A stretch of 64,000 bases of DNA from Bacteroidota bacterium (GCA_023428755.1 JAEYWX010000001.1:434001-498000); one strand, 5' to 3'. Shown: positions 13,977 through 24,339, counted from the stretch's first letter. Translations and numbers: made by a program. The notes: a model not told the origin generated them from the sequence alone.

Positions 13977-14000
13977 AAGCCCCGTTTTTCAACAGGGCTT
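13977..14000. terminator. Hairpin between convergent ATL and mscS genes
   Basis: AAGCCC (13977-13982) pairs with GGGCTT (13995-14000) around a 12-nt loop. It lies between the convergent stops at 13971 and 14019, and on the minus strand the stem is followed by TTTT (complement of the A-run 13973-13976), so it can end the mscS transcript and possibly both. Confidence 0.6.
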
Positions 14001-14018
14001 ATCAGTACTATATTTTCA

Positions 14019-15095
14019 CTAACCAACACGTTCAACCTGCTCCACTTTATTCTTCTCCACAAACAAGGTTTGCGTTGGAAATGCAAATTCAATTCCTTCT
14101 TCTTCAAAACGTTCAAATATGCGCAGGCATATTTCGTGGTTGGTATCCATGTATATTTTAAAATCGGACGATAGTATAAAATAGGCCACTTCAAAATTTA
14201 AACTGAAATCGCCAAAGGTTTTTAAATGTGCCCGGTCGAACTCTGCCATTTCAAGTTTTGTAATTATCTCTTCAATAATCGTTGGAATTTTGCGGAGCTT
14301 ATCAGCCTTGGTATAATACACCACACCAATTTGTATCAGCACCCTTCTGCGTTCCAGTCGCTTGTAATTGTGGATCACCGATTTTACCAGCTCCGCATTG
14401 GGCATCACCAGTTGCTGTCCGTCGGGGCTTCGTACATGCGATGTTTTAATACCGATCTTTTCAACTGAACCTGCATGACCGCTCATGATAATGAAATCAC
14501 CCACTTCAAACGGCTTATCAAAAAAGATCACTAAGTAACTGAACAGATCGCCCAATATATTTTGCGCAGCCAGGGCAATGGCAATACCACCCACACCCAA
14601 ACCGGCAATGAGTGTCGTCATATCATAGCCGAGATTATCTACCAGTATAATGATACCGGCCAGCCACACAACTACTTTTACCACCAACAAAATACCGTTC
14701 AGTTGTTTTACCCTTTCTGCCGGTTCGTTCTTTTGCTGCATGTACAATTGTACACCCGCATGTATCAGGTAGTTGATGAGTCGTATGGAGTAGAACGTAA
14801 TTACCACCACCAATGCTACATGCAGCACCTGCTGCAGTTTGTCAGACAAATGCAGTTGATGAATGATGGCGTAATTCGCCAGGATATATACAAACGGAAC
14901 CAGGAATCTTTCAAGTGCACCAATCAACAGATCATCAGCGATCGTATTCGTTTTGGCAGTTAACTGTTTCAGTTTTTGCACGGCTACATTCCGGATCAGC
15001 TTCACAATAAAAAATGCGAGTACAATACCTCCGAGTGCAATCAGATAATCCAATACCGTATTACCCCAGAACATGGTTTTAAAAAATGAATTCAT
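14019..15095 (-). CDS. MscS-family mechanosensitive ion channel
   Basis: 358 residues. Four or five N-terminal membrane helices are followed by the MscS pore and beta domain: TTLIAGLGVGGIAIALAAQN (glycine/alanine-rich TM3), then FSYLVIFFDKPFEVGDFI, GSVEKIGIKTSHVRSPDGQQ and LVMPNAELVKSVIHNY. The C-terminal cytoplasmic vestibule domain is complete. The channel releases osmolytes on hypo-osmotic shock. It stands alone, convergent with the trmB-ATL unit. Confidence 0.93.
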   Translation of the reverse strand: MNSFFKTMFWGNTVLDYLIALGGIVLAFFIVKLIRNVAVQKLKQLTAKTNTIADDLLIGALERFLVPFVYILANYAIIHQLHLSDKLQQVLHVALVVVITFYSIRLINYLIHAGVQLYMQQKNEPAERVKQLNGILLVVKVVVWLAGIIILVDNLGYDMTTLIAGLGVGGIAIALAAQNILGDLFSYLVIFFDKPFEVGDFIIMSGHAGSVEKIGIKTSHVRSPDGQQLVMPNAELVKSVIHNYKRLERRRVLIQIGVVYYTKADKLRKIPTIIEEIITKLEMAEFDRAHLKTFGDFSLNFEVAYFILSSDFKIYMDTNHEICLRIFERFEEEGIEFAFPTQTLFVEKNKVEQVERVG

Positions 15096-15242
15096 AATAA
15101 ACAGTTTTAAAATGCTGCTGTCCGCAAAATACAGAATGCGTAGACTTGAATTTTCAGAAACAGGCTGCAGCAGTAAATGAAGAACAATGCCCGGTAGACG
15201 AAAACAGAAGCAAATTAGTTGGACGTGCGGCTGTTTTTTTAA

Positions 15243-15536
15243 TTATTTACTGCGGGGTTCCCGATACGTTGAGTAAACAGCAAGAATCCTTACAAGTGAA
15301 TTTTTCTCATCAATATGATAATGTACCAGATACGGGAACTTCTTGATTTGTGCACATCGTATATCTTCATATCTGATTCCGGCAAAATAAGGATTCCGTT
15401 TAATTGCATAAAGACACTGCTGAAGCTGCATCATAAATTTTTTCCTAACAGCTGTTTCAATCGAATCATAATAATCCCTTGCATCTTCAATATCTTTCAA
15501 TGATTGCGTTGAGAAAAGAAATGTAAACTGCTTCAT
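15243..15536 (-). CDS. ParE/RelE-superfamily toxin
   Basis: 97 residues with the small RelE/ParE fold: an N-terminal strand and helix pair (FSTQSLKDIEDARDYYDSIE, TAVRKKFMMQLQQCLYAIKR), then NPYFAGIRYEDIRCAQIKKFPYL and VHYHID ... VRILAVYSTYREP. ParE-type toxins inhibit gyrase, RelE-type cleave mRNA; the retained 'RCAQIKKFPYLVHY' core is common to both, so the target is open. The start overlaps the antitoxin stop by 4 bp, the usual order antitoxin-toxin. Confidence 0.85.
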   Translation of the reverse strand: MKQFTFLFSTQSLKDIEDARDYYDSIETAVRKKFMMQLQQCLYAIKRNPYFAGIRYEDIRCAQIKKFPYLVHYHIDEKNSLVRILAVYSTYREPRSK

Positions 15537-15754
15537 TTAGCCAGTTGCTTAATTTTTTTCATTCCATCCTCCCAGCTTACCTTCTTTGCCGGGTTATGCT
15601 GCATCTCCTTCAAACGCTTCTTCACTTCTTTTTTCTGCCAGTCAGGAATTGGGGGTTCTTCCAATAATTCCACCGCATCTATTTTTTCAAGATCCTTAAT
15701 AATTGCAGCAGCGTACTTTTTTTTGATACGTATATGGTAAGTTGTTACAGCCAT
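15533..15754 (-). CDS. Antitoxin partner of the ParE/RelE-like toxin
   Basis: 73 residues. A strand-like N-terminus (TTYHIRIKKKYAAAIIKDLE) is followed by a proline-containing linker, and a highly charged helical C-terminus (DWQKKEVKKRLKEMQHN, SWEDGMKKIKQLAK) that would wrap the toxin. Size, charge, and the 4-bp overlap with the downstream RelE/ParE gene identify it as the antitoxin; the protein resembles the small antitoxins paired with ParE in Bacteroidetes. It probably represses its own promoter. Confidence 0.75.
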   Translation of the reverse strand: MAVTTYHIRIKKKYAAAIIKDLEKIDAVELLEEPPIPDWQKKEVKKRLKEMQHNPAKKVSWEDGMKKIKQLAK

Positions 15755-15898
15755 GTCTCGAATATTAATACTTAAAAATACTATATCTGCGGGAGAAATC
15801 CCGATTAAACGACTGGTCAGGTTCCGTAACCTTTCAGCAACAATTCCATAAAAATTTCAGCCTCTTATATTATCTTCCTGATTCAAAACTTACAAAGT

Positions 15899-18800
15899 AT
15901 GAGAAAAACTGCACTCCTGCTGGCACTTACAGGCCTGGCAGGTTCACTTGCTGCGCAACAACCGGCAAAAGACAGTGTAAAGAAAGACACGATGCCGTAC
16001 ACGGCATTTGCCAAACTTCCGCTGAAACCGGAACGCACCATCAAATTCACAGCCAAAGAAGGCACATGGATGAGTGTGGATGTGAGCCCCGATGGAAAAA
16101 CCATTGCCTTTGATCTGATGGGTGATATTTATATCATGCCCATTGAAGGTGGTAAAGCAACAGCCATTACAAAAGGGATTGCGTATGAAACACATCCACG
16201 TTTCAGCCCCGATGGAAAGAAAATTCTTTTCACGAGTGATCGCAGTGGAAGTGATAACATCTGGTACATTGATATGGAGAAGAAAGATACCGTGCAGCTA
16301 ACCAAAGATGCAACGGAAGATTTTCCTGCAGCTGTATGGACGCCTGACGGTAACTACATTATCGCCAGTAAAGGTCGCCGTATTCCAAAGCTGTGGATCT
16401 ATCACAAAGATGGCGGCGGTGGTACACAGTTGTATGATGGCCCTTTCAAAACAATCGATCCGTTTGTAAGCCCCGACGGAAAAAAGGTGTATTACAGTCA
16501 GCGAAGCGGATCATGGAACTACAATGCATTACTTCCGCAATACCAGATCGGCACTTACGATCGTGAAAAAGGATTGACTAATACCATTACTACACGTTAT
16601 GGCTCGGCCTTTACACCCACACTCAGTAACGATGGGCAGTGGATGGTATATGGAAGCCGCTACCAGGATAAAACAGGTTTGGTGTTACGCAATATGAAAA
16701 ATGGCGATGAACGCTGGCTGGCTTACCCGGTTCAGCGTGATGAACAGGAAAGTATTGCACCACAAGGTGTGTTACCCGGTATGGCGTTTACTCCTGACAG
16801 TAAGTTTTTGATTGCAACCTATGGTGGTAAGATCTGGCGTATTCCTGTTGATGGAAGCAAAGCAACGGAGATTGCATTTGAAGCAGATCTGAATCTGGAA
16901 ATGGGACCTCGTTTATATTTCAACTATCCTGTAAAAGATACAAGTGCTGCTTTGGCTACACAAATACGTGATGGTGCTCCAAGCCCTGATGGAAAGAAAC
17001 TTGCATTCACTGTGTTGAACCGTTTGTATGTAATGGATTATCCAAATGGTACACCCAAACGTGTAACCAATCACAACTTTACAGAAGCCATGCCTGCATG
17101 GAGCCCTGATGGCACACAACTGGTATTTGTAACATGGAGTGAAACAGACGGCGGTGCATTATACAAAGCAACAATTGGTACAAAACCAACATTGACAAAA
17201 TTAACAACCGAGCCGGGCTTTTATATGCAGCCTGCCTGGAGTTACAATAACCGCATTGCATTTTTTAAAGCACCATTACGTTTGTTTAAAGATGCAGAAG
17301 ATCCGTTTTACAGTGGTGCTGAAGGTGAACTGGTGTGGATGAATGTAACAGGTGGTGCCATTACAAAAGTTGATTTAACTGTTAATGCAGGAAATGTACA
17401 CTTCACGAAAAATACAGAACGCATTTATCTCAACGGTGCAGGTGGTACATTGATCTCCTGCCGCTGGGATGGTACCGATGTAAAAACACATGTGCGTATT
17501 ACAGGTATCACCACTTATGGTTCAGTAACCGATGCAGATGATCATGCCAATCATGGTCACACAACTGATGCTGCTGCTGATAATATCATTTATGTAATGG
17601 GCAAACCAATGATGAAAACCGACCGTGTAAATTATTGCATGTTGCCCGAAGGCGCCAGCAATCGTGAACCACAGAACATGCCCTCGGCTGCAGGTATTAT
17701 TCTCATGGCTCCCGAAGGTAACCAGGCAGTAGCGCAGGTAAACAATAACATTTATGTAGTAACGATTCCGCAAACTGGTAAAGTACCCAGCATCAGTGTT
17801 GCGGATCCATCATTCAGCAGTTTTCCTTCCCGACAGTTAACAGAAATAGGCGGCGAGTTTCCTGCATGGGAAGCAAACGGAAAGAAAATACACTGGAGTT
17901 TAGGAAACGGTCATTGGGTGTATGATGTAGATCGTGCACAGTTTATCGAAGATTCTGTAAAAGCTGCAAAGAAAACAGAAGCACAACGTGTGGCCGATAG
18001 TGTAAAGGCATTGACTGCACTTGGACCCGATGCAAAAAAACTTGCTGATTCTTTGGCAAAGAAAAATGCCGATTCTATCGCTGCTGTTTTAAAAGCAGAT
18101 ACTGCACGTGCCAAACGTGAAGCCTTGGCAAAAGAAGAACTGAAGAAGAAAGAAAAATACAGTCCGGAAGAAACACAGGTGAAAGTATATTATCAAAAAG
18201 ATATGCCGAACGGAACCATGCTGTTGAAAAATGCACGCATCATTACCATGAAGGGTGAGGAAGTGATTGAAAATGGTGATGTGCTCATTGTCAACAACCG
18301 CATCAAAGCTGTTGGTAAAACAGGTACACTCACAGTTCCGGCCGGTACAAAAGAAATTGATTGCACCGGTAAAACCATTACGCCTGGTTTTGTAGATACA
18401 CATTCGCATATGTGGACCTATTGGGGTTTGCATAAAAACACATCCTGGATCTACGCAGCCAATCTTGCTTATGGAGTTACCACCACCCGTGATCCGCAAA
18501 CAGCCACTACCGATGTGTTGACCTGGAGCGATATGGTGGAAGCAGGACAAATGCCCGGCCCACGTGTGTACAGCACAGGCCCCGGTGTTGGTTTCTGGAT
18601 GTATAATTTAAAGAGCCTGGAGCAAACACGCAATGTGTTGAAACAATACAGTAAGTATTACAACACGCAATACATTAAAATGTATCTCGTTGGTAACAGG
18701 CAGCATCGCCAGTGGGTGATCATGGCGGCAAAAGAGCAAAAGCTGATGCCAACAACAGAAGGTGGTTTGGATTACAAACTTAACATCACCCAGTTGTTTG

Positions 18801-19480
18801 ATGGTTATCCCGGTCATGAGCATGCGATTCCAGTATTTCCGTTGTACAACGATGTAACAAAAACCATTGCTGAAAGTAAAATGGCGTACACGCCTACCTT
18901 ACTGGTTGCGTATGGTGGCCCTTGGGCAGAGAATTTTTATTACACCACCGAAAGCCCGGTGCATGATAAGAAACTCAACTTTTTTACACCGTATGAAGAA
19001 ATGAGTGCAAAATCACGCCGCCGTGCCGGTGGTTTAGGTGGATGGTTTACACCGGAAGATCATGTGTTTAAAAAACATGCACAGGGTGTAAATACAATTG
19101 TACAGCAAGGTGGGTTGGCAGGTGTAGGAAGTCACGGACAATTACAGGGCCTCGGCTATCATTGGGAATTATGGAGTGTGGCAAGTGGCAGCATGAGCAA
19201 CATGAATGCATTACGCACTGCAACCATTCTGGGTGCAACAGCGCTTGGTTTGGATAAAGAACTCGGCAGTGTGGAAGAAGGCAAACTCGCTGATGTTATT
19301 ATTATGGATGCAAATCCGCTGCAAAATATCCGCAACACAAATACCATCCGTTATGTGGTGAAGAATGGCAGATTATATGATGGTAATACATTGGATGAAG
19401 TGTATCCTACGCCACGTAAACTGGATGCTGGCAGCTGGACCAAGCCTGCTCCGAAAGTGACAACGGAGGTGAAGGAATAA
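15899..19480 (+). CDS. Secreted TolB-like beta-propeller/amidohydrolase fusion
   Basis: 1193 residues with a signal peptide (LLLALTGLAGSLAAQQ). Residues about 50-650 contain WD40-like PD40 repeats (VSPDGKTIAFDLMGDIYIMP, FSPDGKKILFTSDRSGSDNI, APSPDGKKLAFTVLNRLYVM, AWSPDGTQLVFVTWSETDGG). A lysine/alanine-rich helical linker follows (about 675-755), then an amidohydrolase domain: LLKNARIITMKGEEVIENGD, TPGFVDTHSHMWTYWG (HxH metal site), a late GSHGQLQGLGYHWE and LGSVEEGKLADVIIMDANPL. This architecture is known in Bacteroidetes and gliding bacteria; the substrate is unknown. It acts in the periplasm. The usual late metal-binding aspartate is not obvious (GVGSHGQ instead). A strong terminator follows. 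Confidence 0.9.
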   Translation: MRKTALLLALTGLAGSLAAQQPAKDSVKKDTMPYTAFAKLPLKPERTIKFTAKEGTWMSVDVSPDGKTIAFDLMGDIYIMPIEGGKATAITKGIAYETHPRFSPDGKKILFTSDRSGSDNIWYIDMEKKDTVQLTKDATEDFPAAVWTPDGNYIIASKGRRIPKLWIYHKDGGGGTQLYDGPFKTIDPFVSPDGKKVYYSQRSGSWNYNALLPQYQIGTYDREKGLTNTITTRYGSAFTPTLSNDGQWMVYGSRYQDKTGLVLRNMKNGDERWLAYPVQRDEQESIAPQGVLPGMAFTPDSKFLIATYGGKIWRIPVDGSKATEIAFEADLNLEMGPRLYFNYPVKDTSAALATQIRDGAPSPDGKKLAFTVLNRLYVMDYPNGTPKRVTNHNFTEAMPAWSPDGTQLVFVTWSETDGGALYKATIGTKPTLTKLTTEPGFYMQPAWSYNNRIAFFKAPLRLFKDAEDPFYSGAEGELVWMNVTGGAITKVDLTVNAGNVHFTKNTERIYLNGAGGTLISCRWDGTDVKTHVRITGITTYGSVTDADDHANHGHTTDAAADNIIYVMGKPMMKTDRVNYCMLPEGASNREPQNMPSAAGIILMAPEGNQAVAQVNNNIYVVTIPQTGKVPSISVADPSFSSFPSRQLTEIGGEFPAWEANGKKIHWSLGNGHWVYDVDRAQFIEDSVKAAKKTEAQRVADSVKALTALGPDAKKLADSLAKKNADSIAAVLKADTARAKREALAKEELKKKEKYSPEETQVKVYYQKDMPNGTMLLKNARIITMKGEEVIENGDVLIVNNRIKAVGKTGTLTVPAGTKEIDCTGKTITPGFVDTHSHMWTYWGLHKNTSWIYAANLAYGVTTTRDPQTATTDVLTWSDMVEAGQMPGPRVYSTGPGVGFWMYNLKSLEQTRNVLKQYSKYYNTQYIKMYLVGNRQHRQWVIMAAKEQKLMPTTEGGLDYKLNITQLFDGYPGHEHAIPVFPLYNDVTKTIAESKMAYTPTLLVAYGGPWAENFYYTTESPVHDKKLNFFTPYEEMSAKSRRRAGGLGGWFTPEDHVFKKHAQGVNTIVQQGGLAGVGSHGQLQGLGYHWELWSVASGSMSNMNALRTATILGATALGLDKELGSVEEGKLADVIIMDANPLQNIRNTNTIRYVVKNGRLYDGNTLDEVYPTPRKLDAGSWTKPAPKVTTEVKE

Positions 19481-19501
19481 TTTCTTACAACTCGTTTTAC
19501 A

Positions 19502-19533
19502 AAAAAGCTCCATCCTTAGTGATGGAGCTTTTT
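19502..19533 (+). terminator. Rho-independent terminator after the amidohydrolase gene
   Basis: Perfect 13-bp stem AAAAAGCTCCATC/GATGGAGCTTTTT with loop CTTAGT, 21 bp after the stop codon, with an A-run before and U-run after the stem. Confidence 0.93.
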
Positions 19534-19723
19534 GCTTTACCAGGACAGCAACTCTTCCCATTCGCTGCATCATCTATCCCTCAATATTCAATCTTTATCA
19601 ATTTCTTTTTCACAATCGCCGATGTTTATAAATTTTCTCATTATCTGCTTTTAAAAAAAATTATTTCATTCTATCTTGTAAACAACTCTTAGTTATCATC
19701 TCTCTTAAAACCAAAACCAGCGC

Positions 19724-22700
19724 ATGAAAAAATGTAAACTGCTTAAGCTGCTGTTGAGTTTTTTGCTCATCATTCCATTGTCTATGCAGGGACAAACAAG
19801 AAAAGTAACCGGTAAGATCACCGATGAAAAAGGAGAGCCGGTTCCATTTGCGACCGTTACTATTAAAGGAACTCAGAAAGCTGTTGTTTCCGATGCAAAT
19901 GGTGTTTTTTCAATTGAGCTCAGTGGTACGCAAAAAACATTGATCATCAGTTCGGCCGGTTACGAAGACAAACAGGTAGATGTAACATCGGCCAGCGACA
20001 TTACTGTAACACTTGTATCAGGCACAGCCTTGGGCGAAGTAGTTGTAACGGCCTTTGGTGTTCGCCAGCAAAAAAAATCATTGGGCTTTGCTGCAACCGA
20101 AGTAACCAATAAACAGTTAATGGAAAGCAGGCAACCAAATTTGGTGAATGCATTGCAGGGACGTGTGGCCGGTGTGCAAATCAACTCAACCGGTGGTGGT
20201 CCGGGCCAGGGGGCCAACATTGTAATACGTGGTCCTAAAAGTGCATTGGGCAACAATCAACCGTTGTTTGTAATTGATGGTGTTATCGTTGATAACTCAA
20301 CGATAACAGAAGGTGGCCAGGCCAACCTGCGTGGTATGAGCAACCGCATGGCCGATATCAATCCCGATGACATTGAAACCATGAGTATACTCCGTGGTGG
20401 TGCAGCCACTGCGTTGTATGGTTTCCGTGGAAGTAATGGTGTAATTGTTATAACCACCAAAAGTGCCAAAGCAGGAAAAATGCGGGTAAGCTATAATGCC
20501 ACATACGGTATTGAAGAGGTGAATAAATTTCCCGATGTACAAATGAAATATACACAGGGTTACCGTCGGAATGTACCCAGTGAAATTTATTATAGTCCTA
20601 CCGATTTCTTCCCAAGCTGGGGTCCTTCTGTTGAAGCTGCGAAAGCATTGGACCCAACACATCCTGATAAAATCTTTCATCACTATGCAAGAGCATACGA
20701 TCAGGGAAATCAGTTCCGTAATACGCTCAATGTAAGTGGAGGTAACGACAAAGCATTGGTAAATACTTCATTCAGTTACTTTACACATAATGGGGTGTTA
20801 CCGAATACAAATTACAGTAACTGGAATGCACGTGTAAATGCCGTTTTGAAGCTGAGCGATAAATTACAATTCAATCCATCCTTTAATTATATCAACAGCG
20901 GCGGTCTTCGTTACAATGCAGATCGTTTTAATGAAAGCCTTACTTACTGGAGTCCACGTTGGGATGTGAAAGATTATAAAACACCCGAAGGTGCACATAA
21001 AACATACGGAAATAACAATCCCATTTTCGGAGCTTACTACAATACCTTCAAGGATAATGTAGATCGTATGTTGTCTAACCTGGCTTTCACCTATTCGCCA
21101 GTAAGCTGGCTGGATGTTTCGTATCGCTTTGGATTGGATTTTACGTCCGATAATCGCAGAGCAACCGCACCCGGTCAGGTTTCACGACCAGGTGTAGTAA
21201 ATTTCGGCGACAACCCACTTGGTTTTGTAGGCGAATACCGTATCCTCAATAAAGTACTCAACAGTAACTTATTGCTTACCGGTAAATTTAATCTTGGTCA
21301 AAAAATTACACTCAATGCAAGAGCAGGCCATGATGTGGTGGATATCAACTATAATTTTCAACAAACACAAGGATCTGAACTGGACATAATTGGTCTTACC
21401 ACGTTGAATAATGCAAGAGTAATTACACAAAGCAGTCGACGCACCCAATTACGTACTATGGGCATTTTTGGTGATGCTACCCTTGGCTATGACAATTTCC
21501 TATACCTGACGTTAACAGGTCGTAACGACTTTGCAAGTTCTGTTGCAAGTGGAAACCGCAGTTTCTTTTATCCAAGCGTAAGCCTTGCATATGTATTCAG
21601 TCAGCATTTGAGAATGCCTGATTGGATCACGTATGGTAAACTAAGAAGTTCGTTTGCACGTATTGGTATTGCCCCGGTAGAACCCTATTTAACGAATACC
21701 TATTACAACAGTGCATTTGGTGCACCATTGAATGGTGTTAACGGATGGACAAGAGACGACGTAAAAGGCGCAGAAGATCTTCGACCAGAATTTACAGACA
21801 ACCGTGAAATCGGTTTGGAAATGCAGTTTCTCAACAATCGTTTAGGTTTTGATTTGAGTTTATACCAGATCAACAGTAAAGATGTCATCAATCGTGTACT
21901 CGTTCCTACGTCTACCGGTTTTTCATCGTTTGTACTCAACTCAGGTGAAGTAGAAAATAAGGGTATAGAACTGGCCATCAATGCAACACCGGTACGTAAC
22001 AACAATTTCAGTTGGGAGATCAATGGCAACTTCACTGCTAACCGGAATGAAGTGGTGCGAATTGCAGAAGGATTAAATGAAATTGTAATTGCTTCCCAAT
22101 TCGGTTATCTCTCAAGTGGTGCCACACAAAAATGGGTAGTGGGTCAACCGGCAGGCGGATTGTATGGTATTGCATACACACGCTATTATGGTTCCCAAAC
22201 TGATGATCGTGTAACTGTACGTCGTGATTTACCCTTGCTCATTGCCAGTACCGGTACAAATGCAGGCTTCCCGATTCGGGATGTAACCAATCAGCGTTTA
22301 TTGGGGAACTCTTTGCCACGTTTCATCTATGGTGTAGGGAACTCACTTACTTACAAACAATTTAATTTATCGTTCCTGTTTGATATGCGTGCCGGTGTGC
22401 AACGTTATAATCAACTTGGCAATTTCATGAGTGCGTTTGGTATTGCGAAATACACAGAGAACCGAAACGATACGAAAATATTTGACGGGGTGATTGCAAG
22501 CGGCGCACCTAACACACAACAAGTGTGGCTGGGTATGGAAAGAGGTCCCGATGGACGGGATTACAACGATGGATTCTATCGGGATATTCATCGTGGAGTA
22601 ACAGAAAACTTTGTAGAAGATGCCGGTTGGGTTCGTTTACGAAATGTAACCCTTTCGTACAACATACCTGCGAAAGTATTGGCATCTGCAAAGTTGATCA

Positions 22701-22870
22701 AAGGGGCATCATTGACGTTTACCGGAAATAATCTTTGGTTAAGTACACCGTTCAGCGGCTTTGACCCTGAAAACAGTTCATTCCCTTCCGGCAGTAATGC
22801 AGATGGCTTTGCAGGATTCAGCTATCCCGGTGTACGCAGCTATTTTGTAAGCATTAATGTAAACTTTTAA
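19724..22870 (+). CDS. SusC/RagA-family TonB-dependent outer-membrane transporter
   Basis: 1048 residues with a signal peptide (LLKLLLSFLLIIPLSMQGQ). The carboxypeptidase-regulatory-like N-terminal domain is KVTGKITDEKGEPVPFATVT, followed by the family plug start GEVVVTAFGVRQQKKSLGFA and the TonB plug (LQGRVAGVQINSTGGGPGQG, IVIRGPKSALGNNQPLFVID). A C-terminal beta-barrel ends in aromatic residues (YFVSINVNF). It imports large nutrients, usually glycans or peptides, with the lipoprotein encoded 34 bp downstream. No sigma/anti-sigma or hydrolase genes are adjacent, so the substrate is unknown; the upstream secreted amidohydrolase could be related but is separated by a terminator. Confidence 0.95.
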   Translation: MKKCKLLKLLLSFLLIIPLSMQGQTRKVTGKITDEKGEPVPFATVTIKGTQKAVVSDANGVFSIELSGTQKTLIISSAGYEDKQVDVTSASDITVTLVSGTALGEVVVTAFGVRQQKKSLGFAATEVTNKQLMESRQPNLVNALQGRVAGVQINSTGGGPGQGANIVIRGPKSALGNNQPLFVIDGVIVDNSTITEGGQANLRGMSNRMADINPDDIETMSILRGGAATALYGFRGSNGVIVITTKSAKAGKMRVSYNATYGIEEVNKFPDVQMKYTQGYRRNVPSEIYYSPTDFFPSWGPSVEAAKALDPTHPDKIFHHYARAYDQGNQFRNTLNVSGGNDKALVNTSFSYFTHNGVLPNTNYSNWNARVNAVLKLSDKLQFNPSFNYINSGGLRYNADRFNESLTYWSPRWDVKDYKTPEGAHKTYGNNNPIFGAYYNTFKDNVDRMLSNLAFTYSPVSWLDVSYRFGLDFTSDNRRATAPGQVSRPGVVNFGDNPLGFVGEYRILNKVLNSNLLLTGKFNLGQKITLNARAGHDVVDINYNFQQTQGSELDIIGLTTLNNARVITQSSRRTQLRTMGIFGDATLGYDNFLYLTLTGRNDFASSVASGNRSFFYPSVSLAYVFSQHLRMPDWITYGKLRSSFARIGIAPVEPYLTNTYYNSAFGAPLNGVNGWTRDDVKGAEDLRPEFTDNREIGLEMQFLNNRLGFDLSLYQINSKDVINRVLVPTSTGFSSFVLNSGEVENKGIELAINATPVRNNNFSWEINGNFTANRNEVVRIAEGLNEIVIASQFGYLSSGATQKWVVGQPAGGLYGIAYTRYYGSQTDDRVTVRRDLPLLIASTGTNAGFPIRDVTNQRLLGNSLPRFIYGVGNSLTYKQFNLSFLFDMRAGVQRYNQLGNFMSAFGIAKYTENRNDTKIFDGVIASGAPNTQQVWLGMERGPDGRDYNDGFYRDIHRGVTENFVEDAGWVRLRNVTLSYNIPAKVLASAKLIKGASLTFTGNNLWLSTPFSGFDPENSSFPSGSNADGFAGFSYPGVRSYFVSINVNF

Positions 22871-22904
22871 TGCACTACAATTTTTCAAGCTTAAATAACA
22901 CGTT

Positions 22905-24320
22905 ATGAAAAAAAGATTTCAAGTATATATCAATATCCCGGTAGCCTTGTTGCTTTTCATTGGTTTTACAGGATGTAAAAAATATTTAGACATCAACTAC
23001 GATCCCAATCGACCAACAGAACCAACGATCAATGGTATTTTGGCGGCAACTACGCAGAACACCGGACTGAACGTATTCCGTGCAGCGAATGTCAGCAACT
23101 ATTATGTACAGTATTTTGCATCACCCAATGCAAACTCACCCACCGATGTTTATGACCGTGTGGATTTCAGTACCACGTGGCGTTTGCTGTATGATAACAT
23201 GGCCGACATTTATGATCTGGAACAAATAGCGATTAAGAGTGGAAGCACCGCACATCTCGGCATGGCAAAAGTGATGATGGCTATTAACTTAAACCTTGCG
23301 ATTAATATGTGGGGAAATATTCCATTCACAGATGCATTGTCAGGAAAAATCCTGAGCCCGAAATATGACAATGCACAAGACCTTCATACAACTTGTTTAA
23401 CGTTACTTGATGAAGGAATTGCTGAGCTACGTAAAAATCCAACTGTCACAGTTACGGCCAATGCAGATTTTTTGCATGCAGGTAACCGTACCAACTGGAT
23501 ACGTACAGCCTTTAGTATGAAGGCAAGATTACTCAACCAGCTCAGCAAAACACCTGCTTATAATGCAACCAATGTTTTAGCAGCAGTTGACAGTTCCTAC
23601 ACCGCTGCAGCACAGGAAGCCAGGGTAACGGTGTTTCAACTCCGCAATCCATGGGCCACACTGGCACGTAACAATGCGGCACTTGTATTAGATGCATGGT
23701 TAAGTACAAATCTTATTGAATCGATGAATGGTGCAAGATATGGTTATGTCGACCCCCGTATCAGTCGATTTACAGATACAACACAATTTGGCGATTACCG
23801 TGGTACACGTAATGGCGCTGGTCGTGTAGGTTCCGGTACACAGCGGGAGGAATGCTATTTAACCACAAACGGATTCTACAGCGCTGATGCAGCACCGTTA
23901 TTTGTAATTACACTGGAAGAAATCAAATTCATTGAAGCGGAAGCTGCACTCCGTGCCAATTTACCTGCCAGGGCTTATTCGGCTTATATTGCCGGCATTA
24001 CGGCCCATATGAATAAGCTCGGCATTTCAACAGCCAACAGGGATACCTATCTGGCAAGGCCGGAAGTAGGAGTGGGACAAGGTAATCTTACATTGCCCGT
24101 TTTGTTTCGTGAAAAATATATTGTGATGTTTCTGAGCCCGGAAGCATGGGTAGATGCACGGCGATTTAATTATGCTTACACCGGTTTTCAATTGCCACAA
24201 AGTGCATTACTCAGTGAGCCCATCCGCCGCATTGATTATCCTTCAACAGAACAATCGTTAAACTCAACAAACGTACCACAGGTACCTGCTTTAACACAAC
24301 GGTTGTGGTGGGATTTATAA
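22905..24320 (+). CDS. SusD/RagB-family nutrient-binding outer-membrane lipoprotein (SusD-like_2)
   Basis: 471 residues with a lipoprotein signal: LLLFIGFTGCKKYLDINYDP, the lipid-accepting cysteine following FTG. 'CKKYLDINYDPNRPTEP' and the mid-protein NMWGNIPFTDAL and IKFIEAEAALRANLPARAYS segments identify the SusD-like_2 subfamily, mostly alpha-helical TPR-like. It caps the SusC barrel and binds the substrate at the cell surface. Same operon as the preceding susC-like gene, followed by a terminator. Confidence 0.93.
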   Translation: MKKRFQVYINIPVALLLFIGFTGCKKYLDINYDPNRPTEPTINGILAATTQNTGLNVFRAANVSNYYVQYFASPNANSPTDVYDRVDFSTTWRLLYDNMADIYDLEQIAIKSGSTAHLGMAKVMMAINLNLAINMWGNIPFTDALSGKILSPKYDNAQDLHTTCLTLLDEGIAELRKNPTVTVTANADFLHAGNRTNWIRTAFSMKARLLNQLSKTPAYNATNVLAAVDSSYTAAAQEARVTVFQLRNPWATLARNNAALVLDAWLSTNLIESMNGARYGYVDPRISRFTDTTQFGDYRGTRNGAGRVGSGTQREECYLTTNGFYSADAAPLFVITLEEIKFIEAEAALRANLPARAYSAYIAGITAHMNKLGISTANRDTYLARPEVGVGQGNLTLPVLFREKYIVMFLSPEAWVDARRFNYAYTGFQLPQSALLSEPIRRIDYPSTEQSLNSTNVPQVPALTQRLWWDL

Positions 24321-24339
24321 TTTGAACAGCATGCAACCA

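Noticed and set aside
13477..13992. 171-codon minus-strand open frame antisense to DUF5522/ATL
   Set aside because: Shadow frame; both plus-strand genes carry conserved motifs and the antisense protein resembles nothing.
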